A DNA stretch of 64,000 nt, taken from the NCBI RefSeq assembly GCF_002831685.1, contig NZ_CP025119.1, forward strand, positions 159,001 through 223,000, given 5' to 3'. Shown piece after piece: positions 15,870-25,090 of this stretch (position 1 is the stretch's first letter; each line of letters opens with the position of its first letter). The notes under the pieces were generated by a model. It ran no database searches. It worked only from the letters and a program-made list of their open reading frames with translations, and was not told the origin of the DNA. Both the position numbers and the translations under genes were made by a program. Source of the stretch: Polaribacter sp. ALD11. GTDB lineage: Bacteria > Bacteroidota > Bacteroidia > Flavobacteriales > Flavobacteriaceae.

Positions 15870-16694
15870 ATGAAACAATATCACGATTTAGTAAAGCACG
15901 TTTTAGAAAACGGAAACGAAAAAGGAGATCGAACCGGTACAGGAACAAAAAGTGTTTTTGGGTATCAAATGCGTTTTGATTTAAATGAAGGTTTTCCTAT
16001 GATTACTACCAAAAAACTACACTTAAAATCGATAATTTACGAACTACTTTGGTTTATAAAAGGAGATACAAATATTAAATACTTGCAAGATAATGGTGTT
16101 AAAATTTGGAACTCTTGGGCAGATGAAAACGGAGATTTAGGTCCGGTTTATGGTCATCAATGGCGTAATTGGAATAGTGATGATATTGATCAATTGCAAG
16201 ATGTAATCGAAACGTTAAAAAACAATCCGAATTCTAGGAGAATGATGGTTGCTGCTTGGAATCCTTCTGTAATGCCAGATACTTCTGTAGGTTTTTCAGA
16301 AAACGTTGCCAATGGTAAAGCCGCTTTACCTCCTTGTCATGCTTTTTTTCAGTTTTATGTTGCAGACGGAAAATTATCTTGTCAATTATATCAAAGAAGT
16401 GCAGATATCTTTTTGGGAGTTCCTTTTAATATTGCTAGTTATGCTTTGTTTACAATGATGATGGCGCAGGTTTGTGGGTATGAAGCAGGTGAGTTTATTC
16501 ACACTTTTGGAGATGCTCATATTTATAATAACCATACCGAACAGTTAGAGTTACAGTTATCTAGAGATATTAGACCATTACCAAAAATGAAGATGAATAC
16601 TTCAATAAAAAATATTGAAGATTTTACTTTTGAAGATTTTGAATTATTAGATTACAATCCACATCCACATATTAAAGGAAAGGTTGCTGTTTAA
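15870..16694 (+). CDS. thyA: Thymidylate synthase
   Basis: Methylates dUMP to dTMP with methylene-tetrahydrofolate, giving dihydrofolate that FolA (17361) reduces. Catalytic Cys156 is in [24 protein letters not shown] (phosphate-binding Arg21), [32 protein letters not shown] and [12 protein letters not shown] are all intact. Length is 274, near the 264 of E. coli; the insertion around residues 136-150 ([16 protein letters not shown]) accounts for the difference. Well-formed terminators lie on both sides. Confidence 0.97.
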   Translation: MKQYHDLVKHVLENGNEKGDRTGTGTKSVFGYQMRFDLNEGFPMITTKKLHLKSIIYELLWFIKGDTNIKYLQDNGVKIWNSWADENGDLGPVYGHQWRNWNSDDIDQLQDVIETLKNNPNSRRMMVAAWNPSVMPDTSVGFSENVANGKAALPPCHAFFQFYVADGKLSCQLYQRSADIFLGVPFNIASYALFTMMMAQVCGYEAGEFIHTFGDAHIYNNHTEQLELQLSRDIRPLPKMKMNTSIKNIEDFTFEDFELLDYNPHPHIKGKVAV

Positions 16695-16708
16695 TAAATT
16701 TATAGCAT

Positions 16709-16746
16709 TAAAAAGAGCTTCCAAATTTTTGAAAGCTCTTTTTCTT
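16709..16746. terminator. Bidirectional terminator between thyA and the CBM48-like gene
   Basis: AAAAAGAGCTT and AAGCTCTTTTT pair around a loop rich in A and T, with T or A runs on both sides. Confidence 0.8.
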
Positions 16747-16761
16747 TTTCATAGCACTATG

Positions 16762-17058
16762 TTATAACTCAATTACGCTATTTTCTGTGCCAGCAAAATC
16801 ATTCCAGGCATAACCATCTGCTTCCGTTTCATTAATGTAAGCTCCGTCAATTAAATATTTAAATTCGTGAGAAGTTTTCGCTTCTAAATCAACAGTTCCT
16901 TTAAAAGAACCATTTTTTAATTTTTTTAAAGGTGTAAATTCCGCATTCCATTCATTAAAACTACCAACTACTGCTACGTCACTAGCGTCTTCTGCAGATA
17001 CCGTAAATGTTACTTTACATATTGGTTTGCTTTTCAAAAACTTTTTTTTAATTGCCAT
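16762..17058 (-). CDS. Isoamylase early-set (CBM48-like) domain protein
   Basis: A 98-residue single-domain protein. VAVVGSFNEWNAEFTPLKKL and FKYLIDGAYINETEADGYAWNDFAGTENSV-type features are the glycogen-binding early-set fold seen in branching enzymes and AMPK beta. There is no catalytic domain, no signal peptide, and a basic N-terminus (MAIKKKFLKSKP). It may bind glycogen or act as a small regulatory subunit; no polysaccharide gene is adjacent. Stand-alone copies are, as far as I recall, common in flavobacteria. Confidence 0.85.
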   Translation of the reverse strand: MAIKKKFLKSKPICKVTFTVSAEDASDVAVVGSFNEWNAEFTPLKKLKNGSFKGTVDLEAKTSHEFKYLIDGAYINETEADGYAWNDFAGTENSVIEL

Positions 17059-17360
17059 AATTTTATTGATTAAAATTTCAAGGTAAAAATATACAAGTTG
17101 TAGAATATAACAATCGTTATTCTTAGTTTGCCTAAAGAATTATCATTTTAGTAACATGACGATCTATAAATTTGATAATTGTAAAATTAACAACATGTAA
17201 AATGTAATTTATTTAAACATAATATAATTTCTTTTATGCTGATTATCAGTGTTTTTATTCTGAAGCCGGTTTCGTAAACCTACTTTTTTTGATGAAAATG
17301 ATGTAAAACAGTCGAATCTGAAATCATTTCTCTTATTTTTGTTAAAAATGGATTTAAACT
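17059..17360. other. Gene-free gap between the CBM48-like gene and folA
   Basis: No open frame with coding character is seen. It must hold the two divergent promoters; TATTTTTG (17334-17341) is the likely -7 box of folA. A small hairpin GGTTT-CGT-AAACC followed by T residues (about 17268-17290) has no clear role. Confidence 0.5.
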
Positions 17361-17849
17361 ATGATTACAGTAATCGCCGCAATTGCAAATAATAATGCAT
17401 TAGGAAAAGACAACGATTTAATTTGGCATTTACCTGCAGATTTAAAAAGATTTAAAAAGGTAACAACAGGTCATTACATTTTAATGGGTAGAAATACTTT
17501 TGAATCTATAGGTAAGCCTTTGCCTAATAGAACAACTATAATAATTACTAGAAATAAAAATTACTTTAAAGATGGTTGCTTAATAGCAAATAGTTTAGAG
17601 GCTGCAATTGAGTTAGCGAAAGAAGAAAAACAACTATTTATTATTGGTGGCGCTCAAATTTATAAAGAAACAATTGCTAAAAACTTAGCAGATCAATTAG
17701 ATATTACAGTTGTGCATAATGAATTTGATGCAGACGTTTATTTCCCAGAAATAGATGTTAAAATTTGGAAAGAAGTAAGTAGAGAAGACTTTAAAGCTGA
17801 TGAAAAAAATAAGTATGATTATAGTTTTATCTCTTATCAGAAAGTTTAA
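17361..17849 (+). CDS. folA: Dihydrofolate reductase
   Basis: Reduces dihydrofolate to tetrahydrofolate with NADPH, completing the thymidylate cycle with ThyA 700 bp upstream. ITVIAAIANNNALGKDNDLIWHLPADLKRFK contains the substrate-site acidic residue (Asp in LPADLKRF); HYILMGRNTFESIGKPLPNRT and the nucleotide-binding IIGGAQIYKETI are intact. Length 162 is standard. The last 4 bases overlap the converging DUF6146-like gene. Confidence 0.96.
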   Translation: MITVIAAIANNNALGKDNDLIWHLPADLKRFKKVTTGHYILMGRNTFESIGKPLPNRTTIIITRNKNYFKDGCLIANSLEAAIELAKEEKQLFIIGGAQIYKETIAKNLADQLDITVVHNEFDADVYFPEIDVKIWKEVSREDFKADEKNKYDYSFISYQKV

Positions 17850-18280
17850 TTAATTCTACCAGATCTAAACCCACCACCCAAACTCATTTTGTATTTTCTT
17901 TGCGCAAATAAGAAATAGTTAAAAAGTTTGTAATTTACTTCATACCCATAATTTATGGTAGGTTGATAATCGATACTGTTTTCATAAATATTTGGATTAA
18001 AATTAATTGGGTTTTGCGCTCTTTGATTCCAACTAACAACCCAAGCGCTGTTTCTAGCTTCCAGATAATTCTGACTATAAAAACCCTCTGGTTGTGCTGT
18101 TGTTGCTAAATATAAGGTAAAACCTGGATCTATAATTATAATCTTATATTCTAAACTATCGTTGGCAATTACTACAGGTTCTTCTTTAGGAGTTCTCACC
18201 TTGTTTATTGGAGATGAACCACAAGAACAAAGAAAAAATCCTACACAAATAACTAGAGAAATGTTTTTTAAGAGTTTCAT
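17846..18280 (-). CDS. Lipoprotein of the DUF6146 type
   Basis: A 144-residue predicted lipoprotein: MKLLKNISLVICVGFFLCSCGSS has a signal segment and lipobox ending at Cys. The rest (ANDSLEYKIIIIDPGFTLYL, GFYSQNYLEARNSAWVVSWNQR, YGYEVNYKLFNYFLFAQRKYKM) is the conserved core of a family restricted to Bacteroidota that I recall as DUF6146. The function is unknown. The ATG at 18280 was preferred over an upstream TTG because the signal peptide follows directly. Confidence 0.8.
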   Translation of the reverse strand: MKLLKNISLVICVGFFLCSCGSSPINKVRTPKEEPVVIANDSLEYKIIIIDPGFTLYLATTAQPEGFYSQNYLEARNSAWVVSWNQRAQNPINFNPNIYENSIDYQPTINYGYEVNYKLFNYFLFAQRKYKMSLGGGFRSGRIN

Positions 18281-18380
18281 AATCAATCAATTTAGTAGTA
18301 GTAAAGTTGCAAAAAATATTCCAAAATAGATAGATTTTTAAATGATTTAACACTATTTTTCACTTTTAAATTTAATAGAA

Positions 18381-18941
18381 ATGAAAAGTAGGTGTTTTTG
18401 GGTTTCAGATAGTCAGCTTTATATAGACTATCACGACAAAGAATGGGGGAAACCAGTTTATGATGATGCAACACTTTTTGAATTTTTAATTTTAGAAACT
18501 TTCCAAGCAGGTTTAAGTTGGGTTACAATCTTAAACAAAAGAGAAAATTTTAGAAAAGCCTTTGATGGTTTCGATTATAAAATAATAGCTAAGTATTCTG
18601 AAAATAAATACGAATCTCTTTTAAAAGATGCAGGTATTGTTAGAAATAAATTAAAAGTAAAAAGTGCGATTACAAATGCGCAACTTTTTATGGATATTCA
18701 ACAAGAATTTGGCTCTTTTTCTAAGTTTATTTGGTCTTATGTAGATAGCGAGCCAATTATTAATAAATTTGATAATAGGGAAGAAGTACCTGCAACAACT
18801 CAGCTTTCAGATAAGATTTCTAAAGATTTAAAAAAACGCGGATTTAAATTTGTAGGCTCTACTGTTATATATGCATATATGCAAGCAGTTGGTATGGTAA
18901 ATGACCACACGACCGATTGTTTTAAACATTTAAACTTATGA
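18381..18941 (+). CDS. tag: DNA-3-methyladenine glycosylase I
   Basis: Removes 3-methyladenine from alkylated DNA in base excision repair. It has the Tag layout: RCFWVSDSQLYIDYHDKEWG with zinc ligands C5 and H18, ETFQAGLSWVTILNKRENFRKAF, and the C-terminal zinc ligands H176 and C180 in MVNDHTTDCF. Length 186 matches E. coli Tag. Its stop overlaps the start of the next gene (ATGA), so the two are translationally coupled. Confidence 0.95.
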   Translation: MKSRCFWVSDSQLYIDYHDKEWGKPVYDDATLFEFLILETFQAGLSWVTILNKRENFRKAFDGFDYKIIAKYSENKYESLLKDAGIVRNKLKVKSAITNAQLFMDIQQEFGSFSKFIWSYVDSEPIINKFDNREEVPATTQLSDKISKDLKKRGFKFVGSTVIYAYMQAVGMVNDHTTDCFKHLNL

Positions 18942-19663
18942 AGATATTCTCTGTTCCTAAGGGCGATTTTATAAAAATTGCAAACGTGTTTTTAAGGGAG
19001 GCGGGTGTTTTTATAGCTTCAGTTTTTATTCTCTTTTTCGATGGAGTATATTTTAACAAAGCGTTTTTTGATGTACAAACATTTCTTAATATACTTATGA
19101 TTTCTGCTTTTATTATAATGTTTTATAGAGCAGTTTCAAGAATTAAAGAGCTTATGTTGTATGCTGTTATTTTAGGATTTATTGGCGAGTACCTTTTTTC
19201 TAAAGGATTGAACATGTATTCCTATAGGTTACAAAACATTCCGTTATATGTGCCTTTCGGTCATGCCGTTTTGTTTGCCAGAGTTTTTCGGTTCAGTAAA
19301 GCATCTGTAGTAAAAAAATATAAGCAAGAGATCGCTCAGTTGTTTGCAATTTTAATCGCAATTTTTGCAGTTACCTATTTAGTTTTTTATAAGGATGTTT
19401 TTGGTTTTGTTATGACAATTGGTGTTTTTCTATTATTCAGAAAAAAACATGAACTCCAATTATTTTTCTATACAATGTATATATTAGTTGCTGTTTTAGA
19501 AATTGTTGGTACAGGTTTTGGCGTATGGAAATGGCCAAATATTGCCTTTGGTATTTTTGAAGTTTTACCGAGTAATAACCCACCAAGCGGAATTAGCTTA
19601 TTTTACTTTTTATTGAATATAACTTGCTTATTTATTTATACAAAAAGACATAAAGTAGCTTGA
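18938..19663 (+). CDS. Integral membrane protein of unknown function
   Basis: A 241-residue protein with about seven hydrophobic segments. Two internal stretches resemble each other: GEYLFSKGLNMYSYRLQNIP-LYVPFGHA (~83-110) and LEIVGTGFGVWKWPNIAFG (~185-205), both of the form G-E/V-x-G-x-W/Y-x-Y/W followed by a proline motif. The protein encoded at 44476-45075 carries the same paired motifs, so the two are distant paralogues. It is coupled to tag by a 4-base overlap, which by itself does not imply a repair role. I do not recognise the family. Confidence 0.75.
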   Translation: MKIFSVPKGDFIKIANVFLREAGVFIASVFILFFDGVYFNKAFFDVQTFLNILMISAFIIMFYRAVSRIKELMLYAVILGFIGEYLFSKGLNMYSYRLQNIPLYVPFGHAVLFARVFRFSKASVVKKYKQEIAQLFAILIAIFAVTYLVFYKDVFGFVMTIGVFLLFRKKHELQLFFYTMYILVAVLEIVGTGFGVWKWPNIAFGIFEVLPSNNPPSGISLFYFLLNITCLFIYTKRHKVA

Positions 19664-19715
19664 AAAATATTAAAAAAGATATGAAAAGCTCTGTAAAACA
19701 GTAGCTTAAAGTAAA

Positions 19716-19922
19716 TTAATTTCCTGCAAGTAACCGAATAGCAACAAAAACGATAATAATTAAACTACCATAGATAAGTACTTTTTTACCTGCATTCTTA
19801 TAATAACGCTCATGATTTTTTATGTCTTTTCTATAGCTATAAATCATTAAAGCTATAAAAGCTAAAATGAAAAAAATCATAAATATAATTCTACCAGTTG
19901 TAAAATAAGCGCTTAAAAACAT
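19716..19922 (-). CDS. Small two-helix membrane protein
   Basis: A 68-residue protein with two clear hydrophobic helices (~10-27 and ~47-64) joined by a polar, basic loop YRKDIKNHERYYKNAGKK. Start MFLSAYFTTGR is the only reasonable one. Codon use resembles the neighbours and the sequence is plausible for a conserved flavobacterial membrane peptide; its function is unknown. Confidence 0.65.
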   Translation of the reverse strand: MFLSAYFTTGRIIFMIFFILAFIALMIYSYRKDIKNHERYYKNAGKKVLIYGSLIIIVFVAIRLLAGN

Positions 19923-20066
19923 ATTAAATATTCTTTATAATTTTGATGAATAGAAGAATTCTAGGTTTAATTTTTAATATTTTTCCTATATCTTGTCTTT
20001 CTAAAAATGAACCTATTAGAAGTTGCAAAATTACGAATTTAAAAACTTCTATGAATTAAAATACAG

Positions 20067-20453
20067 ATGAAAAACAAAATAAAAGCAGTACACCAATTTC
20101 ACACAGCATTTAAATTAAATATTCAAGACAAACCAACAGTAGCTATTTCTAATGAGAGAAAAAAATTGCGTTTTGAGTTGATGAAAGAAGAGAATGAAGA
20201 ATATTTAGAAGCTGCTGAAAATAATGATTTAGTTGAAGTTGCAGATGCATTAGGAGATATGTTATATATACTATGCGGAACCATTATAGAACACGGAATG
20301 CAAGATAAGATTGAAGAAGTTTTTAATGAAATTCAACGCAGTAATATGAGTAAATTGGGGGAAGATGGAAAACCGATTTACAGAGAAGATGGTAAAGTTT
20401 TAAAAGGACCAGATTATTTTAAGCCAAATATTAAAGAAATTTTAGAAAAGTAA
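20067..20453 (+). CDS. MazG-like nucleotide pyrophosphohydrolase
   Basis: A 128-residue protein of the all-alpha NTP-pyrophosphohydrolase superfamily (MazG / phosphoribosyl-ATP pyrophosphohydrolase-like). The metal-binding motifs are EENEEYLEAAE (ExxE) and EVADALGDMLYILCG (ExxD). The C-terminus contains GEDGKPIYREDGKVLKGPDYF, a known feature of the small house-cleaning members. It probably hydrolyses non-canonical nucleoside triphosphates; the exact substrate cannot be told. It ends 3 bases before the converging DUF4375 gene. Confidence 0.85.
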   Translation: MKNKIKAVHQFHTAFKLNIQDKPTVAISNERKKLRFELMKEENEEYLEAAENNDLVEVADALGDMLYILCGTIIEHGMQDKIEEVFNEIQRSNMSKLGEDGKPIYREDGKVLKGPDYFKPNIKEILEK

Positions 20454-20456
20454 TAT

Positions 20457-20918
20457 TTAATCGAAATGGACAATGTTTTCTCGAACATAATCTAATGTAA
20501 GCTTTAAAATATCATCTTCATATTTGTAAAACTCTATATCTAAATCATCCCACAAATCAATATTCGATTCTTTTTGCATTAATACAGCTTGTCTTGTTCT
20601 TAAATTTTTAGGAACAGGCATTTGTGGAAACAAGTGAATTGCTTTCGTAAGAATATCAATTGTCTTTTCTGCTTTAATTTCCATATAAGCATGAAAAATT
20701 TCATGTGTAAATTGACCAGAAGAACCAAAGAAGAACTGAATAAAACCACCATTGGTAATACTTTGTTCTAAAATATCAATATAAATAAATGTTTTTTCAA
20801 ATTTATTCAAATTACTAAAATTGTCTCTTTCAGGAATTTTCTTCCCAATAATTTCTCCAATTCTTGTAACTTGTTCTTTATTATCATTTAAAAGAAGTGC
20901 AATTTCTGTAGATTTCAT
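20457..20918 (-). CDS. DUF4375 / DMP19 family protein
   Basis: A 153-residue, mainly helical, acidic protein. The hallmark TNGGFIQFFFGSSGQ (~64-78) followed by a helix of Lys and Glu is the DUF4375 signature; the family includes Neisseria DMP19, a DNA mimic that blocks the repressor NHTF. Acidic residues are spread along the chain (YIDILE, DLWDDLDIEFYKYEDD), which fits mimicry, but there is no candidate target gene in the window. Function here is unknown. Confidence 0.8.
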   Translation of the reverse strand: MKSTEIALLLNDNKEQVTRIGEIIGKKIPERDNFSNLNKFEKTFIYIDILEQSITNGGFIQFFFGSSGQFTHEIFHAYMEIKAEKTIDILTKAIHLFPQMPVPKNLRTRQAVLMQKESNIDLWDDLDIEFYKYEDDILKLTLDYVRENIVHFD

Positions 20919-20924
20919 TTCTTG

Positions 20925-21098
20925 TTAATTAAATTTTTTAACGCTTTTTAAATTGATTCCCTTAATCATCTTATTTGGTAATGGTTTTTTAGGATCTCTA
21001 TTTTTTAAATTGATGTTTATACCTAACTTTTTTACAATTGGTACTTTATGAGTCTCAATAAATTCGATTAGAATTCCATCTAAATCTTCGATATAACC
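20925..21098 (-). pseudogene. C-terminal remnant of a VOC (glyoxalase-like) protein
   Basis: On the minus strand an open stretch of about 57 codons reads GYIEDLDGILIEFIETHK then VPIVKKLGINI and ends SVKKFN-stop. The DxDGxLIEFxETHKxPIxKKLG pattern is the C-terminal end of VOC-superfamily lyase or dioxygenase-like proteins. A TAG stop immediately precedes the conserved glycine, there is no start codon, and no VOC N-terminus is found in any frame up to 21338. It is therefore a 5'-truncated relic just upstream of the DUF4375 gene. Confidence 0.7.
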
Positions 21099-21282
21099 CT
21101 AATTTTAATGTAATCAAAAGTTAGAATAGTATACCTTTTTTAGGTTCCTCTAAACTAATGAAACTATTTTAAAATCCTTTTATTTTATTACGTATTTTTA
21201 TGATAAATAGTTTTATTTAAGAGGAATGTTTTAAGAAACAAAGAAATTGAAAAGGAAAAAAGGTGTTAATTTATTCTATAAA

Positions 21283-21320
21283 AAAAGGTCTTGATATTTA
21301 AATATCAAGACCTTTTAGGT
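21283..21320 (-). terminator. Terminator of the S15 hydrolase pair
   Basis: A perfect 34-bp palindrome (AAAAGGTCTTGATATTT and its complement) is followed on the minus strand by T residues, 20 bases after the stop at 21339. Confidence 0.9.
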
Positions 21321-21338
21321 TAAGAACAATTTTAAAAA

Positions 21339-23162
21339 CTATTCAGTTGCTTTTGTAAAGGCATTTTTACCTCCAACTACAGGTATTGTAATAGAAGTTC
21401 CGTTTAAATCAACAGTTAATTCTGTTCCTGGTTTTGGTAAAAGGGTATAATTATTATCACTAGAAAAAATCATTAAACCAATTTGTTGTCCTTTTTTTAT
21501 TATTTGATCGTCTGGTTGTAGATTAAAAGTCATTTCGTAAAATTTACCAGGTTTTAAAGGTTTACTTTTAGTTAATGATTTGTAGTTCTGTAAATCTGCC
21601 CAACCGCGAGTAATAATATTATCCGTAATTTTCACCCTTCTACCATCATTCCAAGGCAAAGAAACCAACCAAACAGATAAATTTATGGCAGGTTTACTAC
21701 TTGCCGCTTTTATTGTAATTGAAGTTAATCCAGAAATATGAATATCTTCTTTTAAAATAGGCGAAAGATAAAGTAAACGATGATTAGTATACTCTGCCTG
21801 CGCTAAAGCTTCACCAGAAAAAGAATAGTTATCTACTAACGTTTCTTTTCCTTTAGAAGTATTATTTACAGATAGTTTACCCGCTTTTGGCGCTCCTGCT
21901 TCTAAATGCAATGTTACAGGTTTTGCTTCCGGATTCGGATAATCTGCATACGCAGTTGGTGCATCTCTTTTATCATTTTCTCTAACAATCCAAGCCTTTG
22001 CGTCATTTTCAACATTGTTTTCTACGCCGTGTAAATAATGCGTAAACCAACGATTCATCATCTTCATTGGAGGTGGTCCTCCATGTCCATTTTGATGGTA
22101 AAAAATCTGAGAAGGAATTCCCATTTCTTTAGCTCTCTTATAAATTCTGTAACTGTGTTCTGGCATTACATTCCAGTCATTAAAACCATGAGACATTAAC
22201 AAAGCTGCTTTCATTGGTTTCATGTCGTTTAAATAATCTCTTCCAGCCCAAAAATCATTATAATCTCCAGAAGCTCTATCCATTCCATTTGCCAATTCAG
22301 TATCTCTGGTAACCCTATTGTTATGTGCCCTGTTAGCTTCTTTTCCACTGTGGATAAAATCATACAAAACATCAATATCTTCACCTAAATAACCTCCAGG
22401 AGAACGCACCAAACCGTTAGAACGATAATAATGATAATAAGAAGTATTTGGCGCCACCGGAATAATTGCTTCTAAACCATTAACACCTGTTGTTGCTGCT
22501 GCTAAAGGAATTGTTCCGTTATAAGAGGTTCCTGTCATTCCTACTTTTCCAGTAGACCAAAAGGCTTTAACTTCTTCATTTCCTTCTCTTTCAGTAAAAC
22601 CTTTTGCTCGACCGTTTAACCAATCTATCACAGCTTTCGGAGCTAGAGATTCGTTATCTCCACCAACCGTTGGTGAACCGTCAGACAAACCCGTTCCTGG
22701 TGAAGAAGAATGCACAACAATATAGCCTCTAGGAACCCACGTTTTAACTTGAGAATTCGAAATAATTGGTCTTTTTCCTCTTCTTTCTACTTCTACGCGT
22801 GTTCTTTGTTTCTCTTTTGCGCCAATTTCATGTTTTACATCCCAAAATAAACCTGGTGTATCTCCTGCAGTTCCTGCATAATACGGACTAGATTCATAAA
22901 CGATAGGCAATTTTAATCCTTCAGATTCGGTTTGTGCAGGTCTTGTAACATCTACATGCATTCTGTCTAATTTACCATCACCATCTGTGTCAAACGTAGT
23001 CTCTACCCATAAGTCGGTACGAATCCATTTGCTGTCATCATTAAAAGCAGCTACAATTTGAGCTTCACCATCTTTAAATATGGGAGCTGCTTTTTCTTGG
23101 GCATTTACTGAAATAGCTAAAATAAATAAAGCTATAAACTGAATTTTAATTCTATTTTTCAT
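21339..23162 (-). CDS. Secreted Xaa-Pro dipeptidyl-peptidase-like hydrolase (S15 / CocE-NonD)
   Basis: A 607-residue exported alpha/beta hydrolase. The signal peptide is MKNRIKIQFIALFILAISVNA. The nucleophile is S213 in GMTGTSYNG; a catalytic Asp fits SHGFNDWNV and the His fits HQNGHGG. The C-terminal ~200 residues form the jelly-roll of the S15/CocE class (LYLSPILKEDIHISGLTS). Family members cleave N-terminal Xaa-Pro dipeptides or esters; the substrate cannot be fixed from sequence. It is the second gene of a pair, 14 bases after the related gene at 23177, and both end at a strong terminator. Confidence 0.9.
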   Translation of the reverse strand: MKNRIKIQFIALFILAISVNAQEKAAPIFKDGEAQIVAAFNDDSKWIRTDLWVETTFDTDGDGKLDRMHVDVTRPAQTESEGLKLPIVYESSPYYAGTAGDTPGLFWDVKHEIGAKEKQRTRVEVERRGKRPIISNSQVKTWVPRGYIVVHSSSPGTGLSDGSPTVGGDNESLAPKAVIDWLNGRAKGFTEREGNEEVKAFWSTGKVGMTGTSYNGTIPLAAATTGVNGLEAIIPVAPNTSYYHYYRSNGLVRSPGGYLGEDIDVLYDFIHSGKEANRAHNNRVTRDTELANGMDRASGDYNDFWAGRDYLNDMKPMKAALLMSHGFNDWNVMPEHSYRIYKRAKEMGIPSQIFYHQNGHGGPPPMKMMNRWFTHYLHGVENNVENDAKAWIVRENDKRDAPTAYADYPNPEAKPVTLHLEAGAPKAGKLSVNNTSKGKETLVDNYSFSGEALAQAEYTNHRLLYLSPILKEDIHISGLTSITIKAASSKPAINLSVWLVSLPWNDGRRVKITDNIITRGWADLQNYKSLTKSKPLKPGKFYEMTFNLQPDDQIIKKGQQIGLMIFSSDNNYTLLPKPGTELTVDLNGTSITIPVVGGKNAFTKATE

Positions 23163-23176
23163 TCTTAATTATTGAT

Positions 23177-25090
23177 TTATTTTAATACCGAAAACTCTAT
23201 TGAAGAGTCGGTAAAAACAGTGTGTGTTTGTGTTTTAAAATCTTTTTCATCTGCTTTGTAAATATTATCTACATACGTTTGCGGATTCAAGTCGATTAAA
23301 GGAAACCAAGTACTTTGCACTTGAATTTGTAATTTATGTCCTTTTTTAAAGGTGTGAAAAACATCTTGCAATTTAATATTTACAGCTGTCTTTTTATTCG
23401 GAATAAAAGGTTCTGGATTTTCAAAACTATTTCTAAAACGTCCACGTAAAACTTCACTTCGAACCATTAAATGATAATTACTCATTTTTAAATGATCTTG
23501 TAATTTGTCGTTCGTTTCTTCTACATTATCAGGATGCACGTCAATCACTTTTACAATCCAATCTGCCGCAGAACCCGTAGTTGCTACTTTTAATTTCGCT
23601 AAAATATCTCCAGCCAAAGTAAAATCTTCCGTTAAAATAGCTGTTTCAAAAACCAACACATCGGGTCTTCTTGCTGCAAAACGTTGATCGTCTGTCATGT
23701 ATTTTCTAGGAGTAAAAACCGTTTTAATATCTTCGGAATAGGGAACAGGACGTTTAATGTCACTAATAAAATTTATTTTTTCTGTTGCTTTTTTAGTTGG
23801 AGTTAATTCTTGATTTTCAGATAAAAACCAATCTTCTTTTACCACACTCTTAGGAGGCCACACATCATAAGATTTCCATTCTTTTTTACCAGAATCGAAA
23901 ACGTAGGCTTCTGGCAAACCAGAGTTTTTGTCCCCATTTCCTTTTAAGAAATGATTGAAAAATTTAGTTTCAATATCTTTCTGAAATTTCAAAGAAATAG
24001 AATCGCCAAAATAATAATTACCAACATAATTTTCTACAGTATTTCTAGCCCATTTTCCATGATCCCAAGGTCCGAAAACTAAGGTATTATAATTGTCTTT
24101 TGCATGTTTTTCAATGGCTTTGTAAGTTTCTAAAGGTCCGTATAGATCTTCTGCATCAAATTCTCCAGCAACAACCATGGTTGCTACAGTAGCAGGAACC
24201 TTGTCTAAATGTTGAATAATTCCTTTGCTTTGCCATACAGAATCGTAATTAGGATGCTCTGTAATTTCTTTCCAGAAAAAGTCGTCGATTCTGTCTTTGT
24301 TTTCCGCTGTTTTTACGTCTAACTTATCATATTGAAAATATTCATTCAGGTTTTTTAAAGGCCCCTTGTCTAGAAAAAATTGATATTGATCTTTAGAATC
24401 CATCTTAGGAAAAGAGTACCAAGCAGAATCTGTTGGCGTGTCTTTGTAAGTTCCGAATAAAGAAATGGCTCTAAAATAACTTAATAAAAAAGCACCATTA
24501 TGATGAAAATCGTCAAAGAAAAAATCGCCAATACTTGCTTGCGGAGATGCCGCTTTTAATGCAGGATGCGCATCTATTGTAGAAACGGTTGCATAATGCC
24601 CAGGATATGAAATTCCCCAAGTACCCACATTTCCGTTATTGTTTGCTACATTTTTTACCAACCAATCGATGGTGTCATAGGTATCTGAAACCTCATCAGA
24701 TTGTTGTGCTGTTTTATTCGGAATATAGGCACGCATGTTATCATAAACGCCTTCACTCATCCAACGACCACGAACATCTTGATAGACCACAATATTTCCT
24801 TCTTTCATTAAATGAACATTGGGTGCTATTTTTGTTTTCATTTTTCCTTCTCCGTAAGGCGCAGAACTATAAGGCGTTCTTTGCATTAAAATAGGGTATT
24901 TATTAGAAGTGTTTTTTGGAGAATAAATAGTTGTATGCAGTTTTGTACCGTCTCGCATGGCAATATTTACTTCTTTTTTTATGTAATTATCAATTACATA
25001 GGTGTCTTTTTTGTCTTCTTGTTCCTTTGTAGAATTACAAGAAGCAAATAGGAAAAGACTAAAAATGGTTAATAGTAAAAGTTTTTTCAT
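23177..25090 (-). CDS. CocE/NonD family hydrolase, predicted lipoprotein
   Basis: A 637-residue alpha/beta hydrolase of the alpha-amino-acid ester hydrolase / glutaryl acylase type. MKKLLLLTIFSLFLFASCNS is a lipoprotein signal with the lipid Cys at 18. YQDVRGRWMSEG holds the oxyanion Tyr, the nucleophile is S161 in WGISYPGHYA, the Asp is in AGEFDAEDLYG and the His in FGPWDHGKWA. A C-terminal jelly-roll follows. It lies 14 bases upstream of the S15-like gene, so the two secreted enzymes are one operon, probably for peptide or amide scavenging in the periplasm (inference). Confidence 0.92.
   Translation of the reverse strand: MKKLLLLTIFSLFLFASCNSTKEQEDKKDTYVIDNYIKKEVNIAMRDGTKLHTTIYSPKNTSNKYPILMQRTPYSSAPYGEGKMKTKIAPNVHLMKEGNIVVYQDVRGRWMSEGVYDNMRAYIPNKTAQQSDEVSDTYDTIDWLVKNVANNNGNVGTWGISYPGHYATVSTIDAHPALKAASPQASIGDFFFDDFHHNGAFLLSYFRAISLFGTYKDTPTDSAWYSFPKMDSKDQYQFFLDKGPLKNLNEYFQYDKLDVKTAENKDRIDDFFWKEITEHPNYDSVWQSKGIIQHLDKVPATVATMVVAGEFDAEDLYGPLETYKAIEKHAKDNYNTLVFGPWDHGKWARNTVENYVGNYYFGDSISLKFQKDIETKFFNHFLKGNGDKNSGLPEAYVFDSGKKEWKSYDVWPPKSVVKEDWFLSENQELTPTKKATEKINFISDIKRPVPYSEDIKTVFTPRKYMTDDQRFAARRPDVLVFETAILTEDFTLAGDILAKLKVATTGSAADWIVKVIDVHPDNVEETNDKLQDHLKMSNYHLMVRSEVLRGRFRNSFENPEPFIPNKKTAVNIKLQDVFHTFKKGHKLQIQVQSTWFPLIDLNPQTYVDNIYKADEKDFKTQTHTVFTDSSIEFSVLK

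Noticed and set aside
21283..21316. 34-bp perfect palindrome as an operator
   Set aside because: It lies just after a stop codon with a T run on the minus strand, so it is a terminator.
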